A program made the position numbers and the translations under genes. A stretch of 64,000 nucleotides of DNA from Helicoverpa zea (Eukaryota; Arthropoda; Insecta; Lepidoptera; Noctuidae): assembly GCF_022581195.2 (NCBI RefSeq), contig NC_061463.1, positions 10,478,001 to 10,542,000 of the forward strand, given 5' to 3'. Below, in pieces: positions 21,496 through 33,288 of this stretch; position 1 is the stretch's first letter, and each line of letters starts with the position of its first letter. Below the pieces are notes generated by a model. The model made no database searches and had not been told where the DNA came from. It saw only the letters and a list, made by a program, of their open reading frames with translations.

Positions 21496-22090
21496 GTAAT
21501 TTCCAAAATTGCATGCGATGGCCAATAGTCCCCTTTTTAAGGGTGCATAACAAAGCAGTGGGCAGGGTCTGAATTTTGGGGTAAAAACTAACTCGAATGT
21601 GATCGGTCAGCCGGGAAATTGACATTTTATACACAATAGTTATTATAAAAGTGAGGAAGTGAGTGATTATTGGTTTTATTAGGTGCATATTGTTGGTGTT
21701 TTTTTTTGGCGTGTACCTATATATTTTTGGGTAGCAGTGGGATAAAGTACGTATGCGATTTTTATTTACAGATTTTGACAATTTGGGAATCCGAATTTGG
21801 ATACTATTGACTTCACTATGGTCTATTATGTGCAGGTCAATTTGCAATAAATTAAAAAAAATATTATTTATTTCTCGTAGGTGTGAAATTAAATTGGCTT
21901 AATGGCGCCCACATCAGTGTGTGTAACCTGACGAGTAAAAATTCCTTAGAAGATACTCTATGATGAAGGTTAAACGACCACGCAGTATTAAAATGTTAAC
22001 ATTGGGTTGTTAAATAGTCACCCACATCCCATAGGAAATACTCCACGCACCGGGATAAAAAGTATACTACAGACATTCCTGATAAAAGAA

Positions 22091-22330
22091 TAAGGCGTCG
22101 TCCTAATTGGCAGCGATCGCGCGATGGTGCGATGCGTTTTTCATCTAAGACGTCGTCCCAATTGACAGCGATCGCACGATGACACGATGCGTTCTCGTCA
22201 TGCGATGAGTTCAAACATACAGATTTCATCAGAGTGTCCTATTTGAACCTCGGAACCTCGCAAGTGAGATCGTGAGATGAAAAACGCATCGCGCCATCGC
22301 GCGATCGCTGCCAATTAGGACGACGCCTTA
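22091..22330. mobile_element. MITE, about 240 bp, with long 56-bp TIRs
   Basis: 22091-22146 is matched in inverted orientation by 22275-22330 at 55 of 56 positions; the outermost 20 bases are taaggcgtcgtcctaattgg. A second, degenerate copy of the same arm lies directly inside the left TIR (22147-22193, starting aagacgtcgtcccaattgac). The TA at both tips may be the target duplication, so the element proper would be 22093-22328. The arms are rich in gcgatcgc-type words. The 77-codon frame over it is a by-product. Confidence 0.9.
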
Positions 22331-23691
22331 GTAACTGAAATCGGTGCTATAGATCCAGAGATCAGCTCGCTCTAGCAAACAAAAATACTCTTCAGCTTTC
22401 TTGTATTAGTATAAACATAAGTTGATATGTCCAAGGACAGTAACTGAATTCAAACTGAATTCAAAATGAGCTATCAACCAATCATCGGCTGACAGTTTAT
22501 TCTGCAATTTGCGCGGAATCTATAACTAGCTTCACCAAGAGTTGTACCTCATCCTAAAACTATTGACACACTGTCACTTAAAACTCAAACCCTCAAACAG
22601 AATCAAACCGTGAACATAAAAATAACAAGCTCCAAACTTCATAAGCCAATAAATCACTCGAATGATCAATAGCCGTATTGATCCGATCCAAAGAGATCCC
22701 TTTTTCATCGATCCAAAATCAACTATTATTTGCCGAATAGGAAATTTGCATAGCAATGGGAATTTACATTTGCATATTGGGTTACCGAAATTATTTTGCA
22801 TATAAAAAGGTTGACTATTGTTGTTCAGTACCTGGTTAGGGACATGTGCAAGAGTTTTGTTAATAATAGGAGATTTTTTAAAGCCCTTTTGTCATAAAAT
22901 CTGGGGTGGGATGCAGCATCCAGGTTTTGGTAACGCTAGTGTCATTTGTAAAGTGTGGTTTGGAGCAGAGAGCTGGTTGTGCAGTCAAGTAAGTTTTAAA
23001 AATATTTCTCAATTTAGGTCAATTGTCTTCTGGGTGGTGTAAAAACGTCTCCCCGGGGGGAAAGAGTTGATAATTATTAAACAAATCAGTTAATTATTCT
23101 AAAGAAATCACTTCATCAATCACACATTTTAGATTCCAAGGATATTTCATTAAATTCAATCGTATGCTTATCGTTCTATTCGAAACCTAATTTCCAACCG
23201 AACTTTCCCAGCAACAAATTAAAAATATAAATCGAGGAATTTCAATTAACAAACAATTTATTAAGCACATTCTCAAACCTCAAACCCTTCGTTATTATAT
23301 TAAAATTATATAACCCTAAACTGCCGACGGTGCGAACAATCTATCTTACATTTTAATTTCTTACCCATTCGATTTCTTTCCATACACCTCTAACGAACTC
23401 ATACAAAACGGTATGCAAATATAAATCATGTAGTATTAAGTACAATACGGCTTTCAAAAACTCAGGTGTAAAAGTGTCACAATGGTTTGCAATAAAAAAT
23501 CATTCACATTATTGTTGCTATAGAGGGCTTAGACGGTCTATTTAATATGCGTGTGAACTGAGAATATTTTTCTTCACTAAACAACCATGTTCTTATATCA
23601 TCTAGAGTTCGGGCATACTATAAACTTTTAATCGGTCGATAGTTTTTTTGGCCTAAGTACCCAAGTAACAACGACCAGGTATTTGTCCGGT
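22331..23691. other. Unassigned AT-rich DNA
   Basis: 22485-22510 has ggctgacagtttattctgca, a possible distant relic of element family E. Nothing else recognised; short frames here have no features. Confidence 0.4.
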
Positions 23692-23785
23692 ATCAGACCG
23701 ACTAAAATCTTTGATGGAATCCACGATAAAAAAAAAAAACTGCCTTGCCAGTCGGCCGACTATTTACTCTGCAGTGTGCAATTCA
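23692..23785 (-). mobile_element. Small element family E, copy 2
   Basis: The plus strand starts ccggtatcagaccgactaaa and ends tttactctgcagtgtgca, the reverse complements of the two ends of copy 1 (12661-12771). The centre holds a poly-A run and the palindrome-like agtcggccgact. It is a short non-coding element of unknown class. Confidence 0.65.
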
Positions 23786-25517
23786 TTCAAGCGTCTTTTG
23801 TTTCCAGATTTTTCTAGAAAAATCTCTAGAATATACCGCTACATAACTTTTTGCGGTAAGAAATATCGTGTTAATGAATTAATTTCCATTTAATAGTGAT
23901 ATTTTTAGATTGACCGCGTTCAGAATTACCTATGCTTGTATAAAATTTGCATGGCAACCGGTAACTTGAGTGCTAGAAGACTATGAATTATTCTTTTAAC
24001 CGTTTTAATACTCAACATGTAGGAATAGATTAATCAGTAATATTATGAACTCCAGTTACAATTCTTTTTCTTTTGGTAACTCGAACCCAAAACCAGAGAT
24101 TCCCACTATTAATATCTTTTACATTCAATATTGTCTTCGATCAATAACCTAAATAAATCAAACAGGGTACTTTTGTACCCACGGATTCACTTTCTACGCA
24201 GGTGTACAAGACTTCCTGTCCCAAAATGAAAGGGTTAAACAGACAATTGTCGACAAGAAAAAGGGTCTAAACATCCCTTTGTTAGAAATCTCAGGTGGCG
24301 CAAACCGATGTGTAGGTAAGTTTTTTTACTTGGGAGGGTTAATAACCTATATTAAAAGGTGAAAGTGAATCTTCGTTTGAGGGTTAAATAATGGAACAGC
24401 ATACGTGACTTTGACGCAAGATTTGTTGAAGTTTTTTTTTTTTTTTTGTAAAAAAGGTTTGTTTTGGTGTCAGTTGTGATTACTTTCGTTTTTATAGATC
24501 ACTTGATTCAATACGCCTTTTATTTAAACTTTTTTTGGAACAACATTTGTTCAAATTTTACTTCGTGTGATTAGCTATACGCATGGATGTTTATTTAAAT
24601 CAGTTTTATCGTTGTGGCAAAAATCTCTAAGTTCTCATCTCATCAGTATCAGTCTTAGCTCTTTTAGAAAATTTTAAATGGAGTACTAGGATAAAACTCT
24701 ATTAATGTAAGTAATTAAATGTGGAAGAAGACATTTGTTCAAATGCCATACATCTTTTATGTCCAAGAACTTGCTATTAAACATCTACAGCTGATTATTC
24801 ACTTTTATTTTTATTTCCAACAAAGACTGTGAAGTCCTCTACAATTTTATGTTACACTTAAAAACCTATTTAGTGGATATAATTAAATGCTAGTACTTGT
24901 AATTGATCATTTAATTAATTCGAATACTGTCGTCACATAATATCAAGTCTTTTTACACATCACATGTTTTTTTTTTATTATTTTTGAACGCAGGGTTGAT
25001 GCTAGAAAAATTGAAAGATATTTAATTATTTTTAATTAGTATAACTGTATGATTAATATTATAAAAATATGTGATTTATAAAGATGAAATAAAACATTTT
25101 ATAAGATATATAGGTAGATTTTTTTTCTGGAACTGGCAACCCTATATTTCCAGGGACCAAACTAACTTAGCCCACAAAAACTGACGCAGTTATATTTATT
25201 AATAAAATGCTTTGTTAACAGTTACTAATTAATTAACTTCAGTAATTGGATGTTGAGTTTTTGTTACAAAAAGTCGCGGAATTGAAAGTACAAAATACTA
25301 ATAATGTATGTGGTATGTAGACATTTTTTCTGGTTATCTTTTTAAGTTGGACACTAACTGACAAGGATAGACGTTTGTTACTATGAAGGCAACCTTTTGA
25401 ACTGTCATTATCTATTTTAAAAATAAAATAAATACAATTTTAGGGGTCTTGCTCTAAGGGCTGGCTTCACACTTACGACATATTGCACATTATATTACAC
25501 ATATATAAAATACTTGA
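23786..25517. other. Unassigned AT-rich DNA
   Basis: No gene or repeat recognised; contains long T-runs (for example 24434-24449). Confidence 0.4.
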
Positions 25518-25691
25518 TCCTACTAATATTATAAACGCGAAAGTTTGTATGTATGGATGTATGGATGTTTGTTACTCTTTCACACAAAAACTACTGAATG
25601 GATTTTAATGAAACTTTACAATAATATAGCTTATACATCATATTGTTCGAAATACTAAACCTGCGCAGACGAAGTCGCGGGCACCAGCTAG
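25518..25691 (+). mobile_element. Small non-autonomous Helitron, 174 bp
   Basis: Starts TCCTACTAATATTATAAACG after A (25517) and ends gtcgcgggcaccagCTAG before T (25692), the Helitron A|TC...CTAG|T arrangement. The GC-rich 3' end (gcgcagacgaagtcgcgggc) is where Helitrons carry their terminal hairpin. The middle has tatgtatggatgtatggatg and cactaaaactactgaatgg-like words. No Rep/helicase coding remains. Confidence 0.85.
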
Positions 25692-26036
25692 TATATTTAT
25701 ATTTTGAGATTCTATTTATACTTTCTTAAAAACAGTGTCCATGTAGTTTTTGTCGGCTCTTCTTTTGTTTATTTATTTATTAGGGAAAACAAACAATTAC
25801 ACAAGTTTCTTAACAAATAGTCTTAGTATAATATGTGTAAAGTAAGTACTATAATATATGTGTAATTAACAACGTTATCCACATATTACTTATTATATTT
25901 TACTTAAATTATGATTTTACTTACTTTCTTCTCCGTGAGACCAACTTTTTGGAACCGTGCAATTAGTGTGACAATTCATAAGAGCCTGCAAAAGCCCTAT
26001 TTGAAGTAAAAACATTTGACAACATCAGTCTTTTAT
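25692..26036. other. Unassigned AT-rich DNA
   Basis: No gene or repeat recognised. Confidence 0.4.
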
Positions 26037-26182
26037 GGCCTTACTACAAAAACTTTAACCACTGTTTTACACTTGTCTAAAAAAAATGTGGCTCCAAAAT
26101 GAACCATATGTCAACGTCATAATTTGACATTTTTTTTAGACAAGTCTTAAACTGACGTTAAAAAGTTTTTGTGGTAAGACGG
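26037..26182 (+). mobile_element. MITE family M, copy 1, 146 bp
   Basis: Ends are ggccttactacaaaaacttt and, inverted, ccgtcttaccacaaaaactt. Inside lie acacttgtctaaaaaaaatg and its near inverse tttttttagacaagtctt, so the element folds as a long imperfect hairpin. The same sequence in opposite orientation is at 33144-33288. No target duplication could be fixed with confidence. Confidence 0.8.
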
Positions 26183-26499
26183 TCTATCTTTAAATTAAAC
26201 GTTCTTTTAGCACGACTAGTGTGAATTTTTAGTTAAAAATTACCTAAATTATCAATTCCTACAAGATCGGAAGCTATACCAATTAAGCCTTATTAGCAGT
26301 TATTAACAGGTAATGCGACAATTTTGTCGCAAGTTCGTGCGACTAATGGCAGCTGTCGCGCGTGTGCTATTAGACAAGTTTTTTTGTTCCTGTTAAAAAT
26401 AAATATGCTATCATGACAGGGATGCAGGTTTTCTTGATGTGGCTTATAGTGTTATACCTATGGCCTCCTGCGGTTATTTCATGTGGTGCTTAGTGCTAC
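26183..26499. other. Unassigned DNA
   Basis: Nothing recognised. 26316-26370 is CpG-richer, with words such as gcgactaatggcagctgtcg, of unknown nature. Confidence 0.4.
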
Positions 26500-26676
26500 T
26501 TTTTAGGGTTCCGAACCCAAAGGGTAAAACCGTATTCTAGGCCGATGCACCTAAGAATAGTTTTCTTTGCTTTTCAGTGTTTTTGGAAGTCGGTTTTATT
26601 ATCAGCTTATTAGTGATACGAATAGTTGTGACGACGCACGGTCCCGTTTTACCCTTTGGGTACGGAACCCTAAAAA
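26500..26676. mobile_element. TIR element, 177 bp, possible TAC target duplication
   Basis: The left end tttttagggttccgaaccca (continuing aagggtaaaacc) is matched in inverted orientation by the right end, which finishes gggtacggaaccctaaaaa at 26676, with two or so mismatches over about 32 bases. TAC stands next to both ends (26497-26499 and 26677-26679). The agggttccgtacccaaagggt word is a widespread insect repeat signature. The minus-strand frame of 69 codons across it is not a gene. Confidence 0.75.
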
Positions 26677-26749
26677 TACGATCAAATTTAGAACCTCCTC
26701 CTTTTCGGTTAAAAATTAAACAGTAACAACTTTCCACAAAACCCATTTT

Positions 26750-27009
26750 ATTTTCCTAGTTACGTGTATTTCCTTGTTTTTTTACATAGGTACGGACAGA
26801 AGGGTTGATTAACCGTACATACAATACATAATGTATATAAGGTTAGTTTATAGTAAGAAACGTCACGCGACCGGTGCTACATTGTGGTAGTTACGTAAAC
26901 TGTCCGGTAAACGCTTAGAGCATGTAACTAACTGGAAACGACATTGTCATGCTTTCTGCTTTGCCAAAGGTTGATCTAAATACTCGTATAGTAAAGTGTC
27001 ATAATCATC
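26750..27009. other. Unassigned AT-rich DNA
   Basis: Nothing recognised. Confidence 0.4.
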
Positions 27010-27172
27010 GTTTATTAGCCTTTTTATCGTCCCACTGCTGGGCTGCGGCCTCCTCTCACACGGAGAAGGATTGAGCATTAATCACCACGCTTGCTCGATG
27101 CGGGTTGGTGGTTTCAGTTATTACAGACCTAGGTGCAAGTTTCCTCGAGATCTTTTCCTTCATCTTCAATCA
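27010..27172 (-). pseudogene. LINE ORF2 C-terminal end on minus strand
   Basis: The minus strand reads LMLNPSPCERRPQPSSGTIK, the familiar C-terminal tail of a lepidopteran LINE polyprotein. It is preceded by a region matching the usual NPHRASVV-like text and followed by an ATG/ATC-rich tail. Only the last few dozen codons remain. Confidence 0.65.
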
Positions 27173-27699
27173 GTCATTGGTGTTAAAGATATACCTACTT
27201 AAGAAAGTATTTACAAACTCTAGATAGAAGCGTTAAGTTAAAGATTGTGTTTTTAAATATTGTATTGTGTGTCCGTAACTATGTTAGCAAAAATGCATGA
27301 ATGAGCTATCACTATTTGTTGCGTTGCCTGGACCAGTTATTAAATTGGCAGACTCGTTCGCATAGATATTTGTGCCCTTAGCCATTCCGGTTAGTTCGAT
27401 GATCTAAGTGTTAATGTGTATACCATGCAAATTGAGGATAAAATTAGATATAATGTGGTAGCATATGTATGGAAATGCAGTCTACATACTTTTTTTTATT
27501 TACCTAATGAGTAAAATTTGATATTTATTATTGAGATATTGTATTCCTGCTGAGAAAGGGTCATTTTCTTCCAGCTTAAACGCTTGTTAATATTCAATTG
27601 AATTATGTAAATTACAACATGTGCATGATGTCATATAAATATTATTAAATATGTACCTCCTGATTCAATATTTTTTAAATATTTATTAGGAATTATTAT

Positions 27700-27812
27700 T
27701 CAAGGAAGACGCTGGATGCAGGTCGCCTCCAACAGGTATCTGTGGAGATCTAAGGGGGAGGCCTATGTTCAGCAGTGGACGTCCTATGGCTGAAATGATG
27801 ATGATTATTATT
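27700..27812 (+). pseudogene. LINE ORF2 C-terminal end on plus strand
   Basis: From 27707 the frame reads RRWMQVASNRYLWRSKGEAY, then VQQWTSYG and a stop at 27791-27793, followed by an aatgatgatgattatt tail. This is the well-known C-terminus and 3' tail of a lepidopteran LINE family different from the one at 27010. It is 5'-truncated with no catalytic domain. Confidence 0.75.
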
Positions 27813-28230
27813 TACGGAGAATGACATGACAGAAATTCACAAAAAGTGTTTTTGCGCATAAACTTTGTTCACCTGAAAACTGAGTTCTAAACCTTGTCTT
27901 AGTCAGACGTACATTATACTTCTGGCAAGACCAAAAAAGGTTGAAACTCCATCTTAATTTATATTTTAAATTGTATATTAATACTTCCAAAAGGGGCGTG
28001 ACAAATTAATAACGTCTGATGACAAACAGCGCACATTTAGTGCGCCCTTTCACACGAGTAACAAAGTGAAGCAGTCGAAGCTCATAATAACACCTTTCAG
28101 ACCATTTTTGTTGACTAAAACTATATTAAAAACTGAATAAATGACTGTTAGTTTGTTGTGAACAGTTTTTGAGTAGAAGGTTTGGTTCTTATTTTTTACT
28201 ATTTCACTCGAATTCTCGGACACTCCTTGT

Positions 28231-28277
28231 CGAACCTGGGCAAAACGGTATAACATATACCGTTTTGCCCAGGTTCG
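28231..28277. repeat. Second perfect 22-bp hairpin with 3-nt loop
   Basis: 28231-28252 (starting cgaacctgggcaaaacggta) is the exact reverse complement of 28256-28277, with aca between. No element end could be found here. Flanks show no further pairing. The geometry equals that at 12636-12682. Confidence 0.95.
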
Positions 28278-28589
28278 CACTCAGGGATTGTCAATCTCAA
28301 AGATCCCAACAGTGATAGAATTGTCAAATAAGTTCAGTAGCTTCGAAGCCTTAGAACAAACTAACAAATGTTTTCTCTTTGTTATATTAGTACAGATTAT
28401 TTTAGACTCGAATATTTTTAATGCCTTGCTTCCATTGCATATCACACAAGATTTTCAACTGTTGTGCAAATTAAACCTTCTGTGTTACCTATATAACGCG
28501 AAAACTTTATTAAAAACTGAATAATAAAGTGCTAATAACAGTGTATAATTCTGTAATATAACATGTGACAATGTTATGATGTTATTTTT

Positions 28590-28672
28590 TATAGCCAGCG
28601 ACCATTGAGCGACTTTGTTTAACATACCAGTCGCCACGCTGGTCGCCATATTGATAAAATGCAGTTTTGTCA
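28590..28672. repeat. Imperfect inverted repeat, possible small MITE relic
   Basis: tatagccagcgaccattgag and gcgact on the left pair imperfectly with ccagtcgccacgctggtcgc on the right, about 40 bases apart. No target duplication could be defined. Confidence 0.4.
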
Positions 28673-28680
28673 TAATGACA

Positions 28681-31600
28681 ACAATATTATAGTTTTTTTT
28701 TAAATAATATTTTTCAATAGCAACTTTCGTTTTTATGGAGTACTTACTTTATCAGCTTTTTTGAAATTAATGGAGCTGTCTAGAGTATTTTTTGTTTATT
28801 TTTTGGTATTGAGTTGTAGTTCGGTAAATGAGAATTCTTGCAACTGCTCAAACGCAGTGTAATATTATTATTTAGCCAACATCATTTTCTGCTAATTAAT
28901 TAATCAATTGTAATTGTAATGATTCCTTTAAACTTAATATTACTGCAAACAGGACAAAAAACAAACTAACATTCTGCATTAGTTAACGTAATTTTCTTGC
29001 ACTAAGTACCACCAAACTATGTATGTTACTTGTTACCCATTCAAATTTATTTTCAATACGATAGCCAAATTAAATGTTACTAAAACTTCCTAAGACTTGC
29101 ACCGCCTTAGGGTGGCGGCACCAATTATGGGCACAGTGAATTTGTCTAAAGAATAGTGCCCACTGTGTGGCCCTTTTTGCTATTGTGTCGATAATTTATA
29201 AACGTACTGCTTTTATTGTTTATTTACTGTTGCATTCTCGCGGCTACATTGCGAGATTCCTTGTTAGGAACTAATGAATCTACGGCATGCGAATTATCCT
29301 ATAACTCTCTACTATGCAGCAATGTTAACAAAAAACACAAAATACCTACTCCTTATTTGCGTACGTCTAACATCAAAGTATTTTAATGCTAATTGCGTTT
29401 AGAAATCGATATATATAGCTTTATCTTTACGTCTATCTTTAGACTTGTTATAAATGTGCAGTGAACGAAACAAATTTATAGACGTTCATAGGTTTTGTGA
29501 CCGTAAATAATATAAAATACAATACTATTAAATGTCAGCTAGGTTCAGTTGTAGTGACTTTTTAGATAGACAGGAGGCCCTTAAAGTAGACAGATAGACG
29601 GACATATTGTGTGGTAGTTTGAATGGAAATTGCGATACAATTAATGTGCAACTTGTGCCTAAGGGTGGCGGGGACAGGTGCACTCGCCCTATTATTTATG
29701 TACGTACATACAAAGTTAATACTATGCTTGATTTTAGATGAAAGCCTTAAAGTGTTGCGTTAATCATTATTAAAATGCATGGTGCAATAAGATTATAGGC
29801 CTCTTATACTTTTTAGATCTGGTTCTATGTTTGGTATTAGATAGCAATTTGCTTTCTGAAAAAGGTGTTCTGTAACTACTTTTGAAACAAAGGGTACTTC
29901 AGATGAATTAATCGACTTCTACATTTATTTCATTTTTATTTCAAGCGTTTACTTATGTAACATTTTGGGACTTGGACATTGGTTTACTTTTAACTATTTT
30001 ACAAGTATCTGTCGGTATTTATACTACATAGAGGTGACGTCATTTACGATATTGATACATAAATACAATATCCATCTCCCATAAATAAATACAAAACCCC
30101 TCCCCACCCTAATGTATAGCCTTAAAACAAAAAAAAAACACAAGATCCCATTACGAAATTGGAAACTATGATTTCGGTAATAATTCGCGTCGCAGACGCA
30201 TCGCCGTCGTATCGTTGCCGTGCCGTGCCAATATCGTAAATACGTCGGAATTCCGAATGATATACTCTTTAACATCGGGTGTAGCGAACATTGTACAAAA
30301 CTTATGTGCTTGGCAAAGATTTTTTGGTACAAATGTTTTCAATTTTGTTTGTTTATTAGTTTTTGTAAAGATTGGTGTTTTTTTTACTTTGTTTTCTGCG
30401 AAGACTCCAAAAGGTATTTGTAAACGGAAATAAGCTTGTATGACATGTTACTATTCCATTTAAATATATAACAAAATGTTCAGAAGATATTATTATACAA
30501 AGAAAGACAAACCAGGAATTAGAGCAAAGTTAAAATCTTTTTGCAATTAGTTTATAGCGATTAACGAAATCATTGCTTTTAATTAGTGTACTTACTTATT
30601 TCTTAGCAAAAAACGATGTCTACTTTTTATATTTTGTGTTCCGGGTCTGTGATTTTGACTGTAGTTTTTTGTTAATAATTTTGATGACTTTAACACTTAG
30701 CCTGAAACTACAATGAGGTCAGTTTTATAACACTATTGTACTCTTCAGAACATAGTTTTCTGTATGTAGCTTTTTGTTGTACGTTTTATCATTTAAAAAC
30801 ATGCTTATCTCTTGTCTAATCTAGAGTCCAAAAATACTGCACCAAACACTCTACACACAAAGCAAAAAAATGACTCATCAGGAACCCCTAAAAAACAAAA
30901 GAAAAACGCACAAATAATCGCCCTAATCCCCTGTTAAACAAAAGCTAAGCCCTAAACAAAAAGATTAGGCAACATTTTAGCCATAGGTATCCCTAAAACT
31001 CCCCATGAATTGACAACCGACGGAAATCCTGAACAGACGACTGGTGATACAACTTTCAAAATTACACAAAATGTTTTGGAAATGGTACCTACAAGATAAT
31101 GAATTTTGAGCACTAAGTTTTGGACTCTCCGTTAGGGTGGTGGCAAGGTGTGAAATGACTGGATTTCTAGACTGAGTTGTGTGTATGTGAATTAGGTATT
31201 TTGCGATGAATGATGGCATGTGTTTATAGACTGAATCGTATCTGAGGTATCCGGAACACACGCATATTTCAAGAATTATTCTACTTGTATGCTGACCCGA
31301 TCTCTAATCTCTTTACCAGTAAATAATCTTAAGCTGTCTTTTTAAACGTCAGAAGTGATATTAGAAGTCACAGATGATTTAAGTACCTACCTAGGTATTT
31401 AGACTGTTTTCATAGGAAAATAAGAAATTACGGGCTCTTAAATTACCAAACATTACGCCTGTTTTGATTCATACAAAAGTTCCTTACAAAGGTAATACAT
31501 TGTTTAACACACCCTAATTTCATTTTACAGGTGACGAGCCTACAGCCATTAACTGTTACCCATTTTTCCTGAAAAATATTACCCATATACTAGCTACTAG

Positions 31601-33143
31601 TATGTAGTAATAGCCAATAAATATGGCTGCTACACACGATGTCACAAATCTCGGTGGGCGCACAAATCATGGTATAATACGACTGATTTGCATATCACAT
31701 GAAGGCTCGCGATCCTTACGCAGCGAATGTAGCTGTGACACGACAGCACTATACTGGGGAGCGTTTGAATGGGCGAGTTCACTTGCTTGGATAAAGTAAG
31801 TCGAGTTACTCGACTGCCGTGAGACACAATCCTCGATTAAATGAATTTTGGACTGTGTTAAAAAGCTGCAACTGAAAATACTGTTTTGCATTGTTTGACT
31901 GAAAATATGAAGGTACTGTATTTTTCTTTATTTTATTTAGTTTAATTAATGCGTGAGTACATCCACTTCTGGAGCTTTCTCAATTATTTTCCATCATGGC
32001 TTGTTTGAGGGCAAGTTGAGGTTTTGACAACTCCATGAAACTCAGATCAGATCTACCAGATTGATGCTTTCTCATTGGTAAAGTTTACATATCAAAACAT
32101 ACATAAGTTTTATCTATAGGCAAGTACGTCCACTCGACTATCCTAAACTACTCTCTCCCATCTAAACGCAGCACAAATACGGCCTCAAATACTCAAACGC
32201 GAACGTTACGGTTTAACCATTGGGTTCCGTTCCGTGCTACGCGAACATAAAAACCTATTACCGGCCATACTATGTATGTGTTTTATGAAAAGCATGTGGA
32301 GTAGGTATTAGGGAATTATTATGGGCTCGTGATTTTTATTAGTAGAATTCATGTTTTTGAGTTAGGTACGTGTACAACGGATATTTGGTTTTCTCGTGAC
32401 GTGTGGTGTTGAAAACATCGATAATCAAGAAATGTTGTATTTGGAACTGGTTATTTCATTATATAATACAAAATTGAGGAAAAGGAAGAAGTTCTTGTTA
32501 AGGTATCCTTAAATAAGCATTTACATTGATACTTGCGTGGAAAGATAGAGAGTACCTACATAAAGTAGGTAAATAGTATATATTTTTTTTTTAGGAAAAG
32601 TAATAGGAAAATCTATAGCATTGATAAAGGAGCACTTCAATTCCATACCAAGTCAGAGGCTGTTCGGTTTTGAGAAAACTTTGACATTAGGGCTTGTCAA
32701 GTGATTGAACCTGCAGCTTACTCGATAAGAAGAAGAATTCCATTATTTCTTCAAACTGGTATCTACTTATCCCCGAACTAAGAGCCCACATCACCAATCC
32801 TACCTCTTTTAATACAAACCTAAATAACAATGATATACCAAATGCAGGAAAAATAAATAAAATATTCTACACCCAAGGGTACTATATCGTGAAAATCACT
32901 AACACATACACACCCAAACAAGATTGCCGCGTGTATGTACACAGTGTGTCTGTGTGCGTCATCTAAGCCTTTACTTGTGTATGTGTGAGTGATTTCTTTA
33001 CGGTTGATCTGATTTTTTGCATGTGCTTGTTGTACTTAGGCGCACACATGCATAACCCTTTAGTTAAGGGGATGCTGTTTTTGAAGAGTGGAAAATTGGT
33101 GTCTTCCACGGTAGGTACGTATTTCATTTTCGGAAAAGAAATA
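28681..33143. other. Long stretch of unassigned AT-rich DNA
   Basis: No gene, Helitron end or TIR pair could be supported over about 4.4 kb. Small GC-richer spots occur at 29095-29145 (ttagggtggcggcaccaatt) and 30185-30250 (gtcgcagacgcatcgccgtc) without recognisable coding. Overlapping short frames on both strands at 30024-30433 argue against coding there. The frames at 31642-31891 overlap each other on one strand and have no features. Confidence 0.4.
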
Positions 33144-33288
33144 CCGTCTTACCACAAAAACTTTTAAACGTCAGTTTATGCCTTGTCTAAAAAAATGTCA
33201 AATTATGACGTTGACATACGGTTCATTTTGCAGCCAAAATTTTTTTAGACAAGTGTAAAACAGGGGTTTAAGTTTTTGTAGTAAGGCC
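33144..33288 (-). mobile_element. MITE family M, copy 2, 145 bp
   Basis: Begins ccgtcttaccacaaaaactt and ends agtttttgtagtaaggcc, the inverse of copy 1 at 26037-26182. Shared interior words include gtctaaaaaaatgtcaaatt and atgacgttgaca. It is non-coding and folds on itself. Confidence 0.8.

Noticed and set aside
21437..21847. 136-codon minus-strand open frame, the longest in the window
   Set aside because: It starts within AT-rich repeat-bearing DNA, has basic chance-like composition and no domain, and overlaps repeat C.
30024..30433. Overlapping frames on both strands
   Set aside because: Mutual overlap in three frames with no domain indicates shadows and chance frames.
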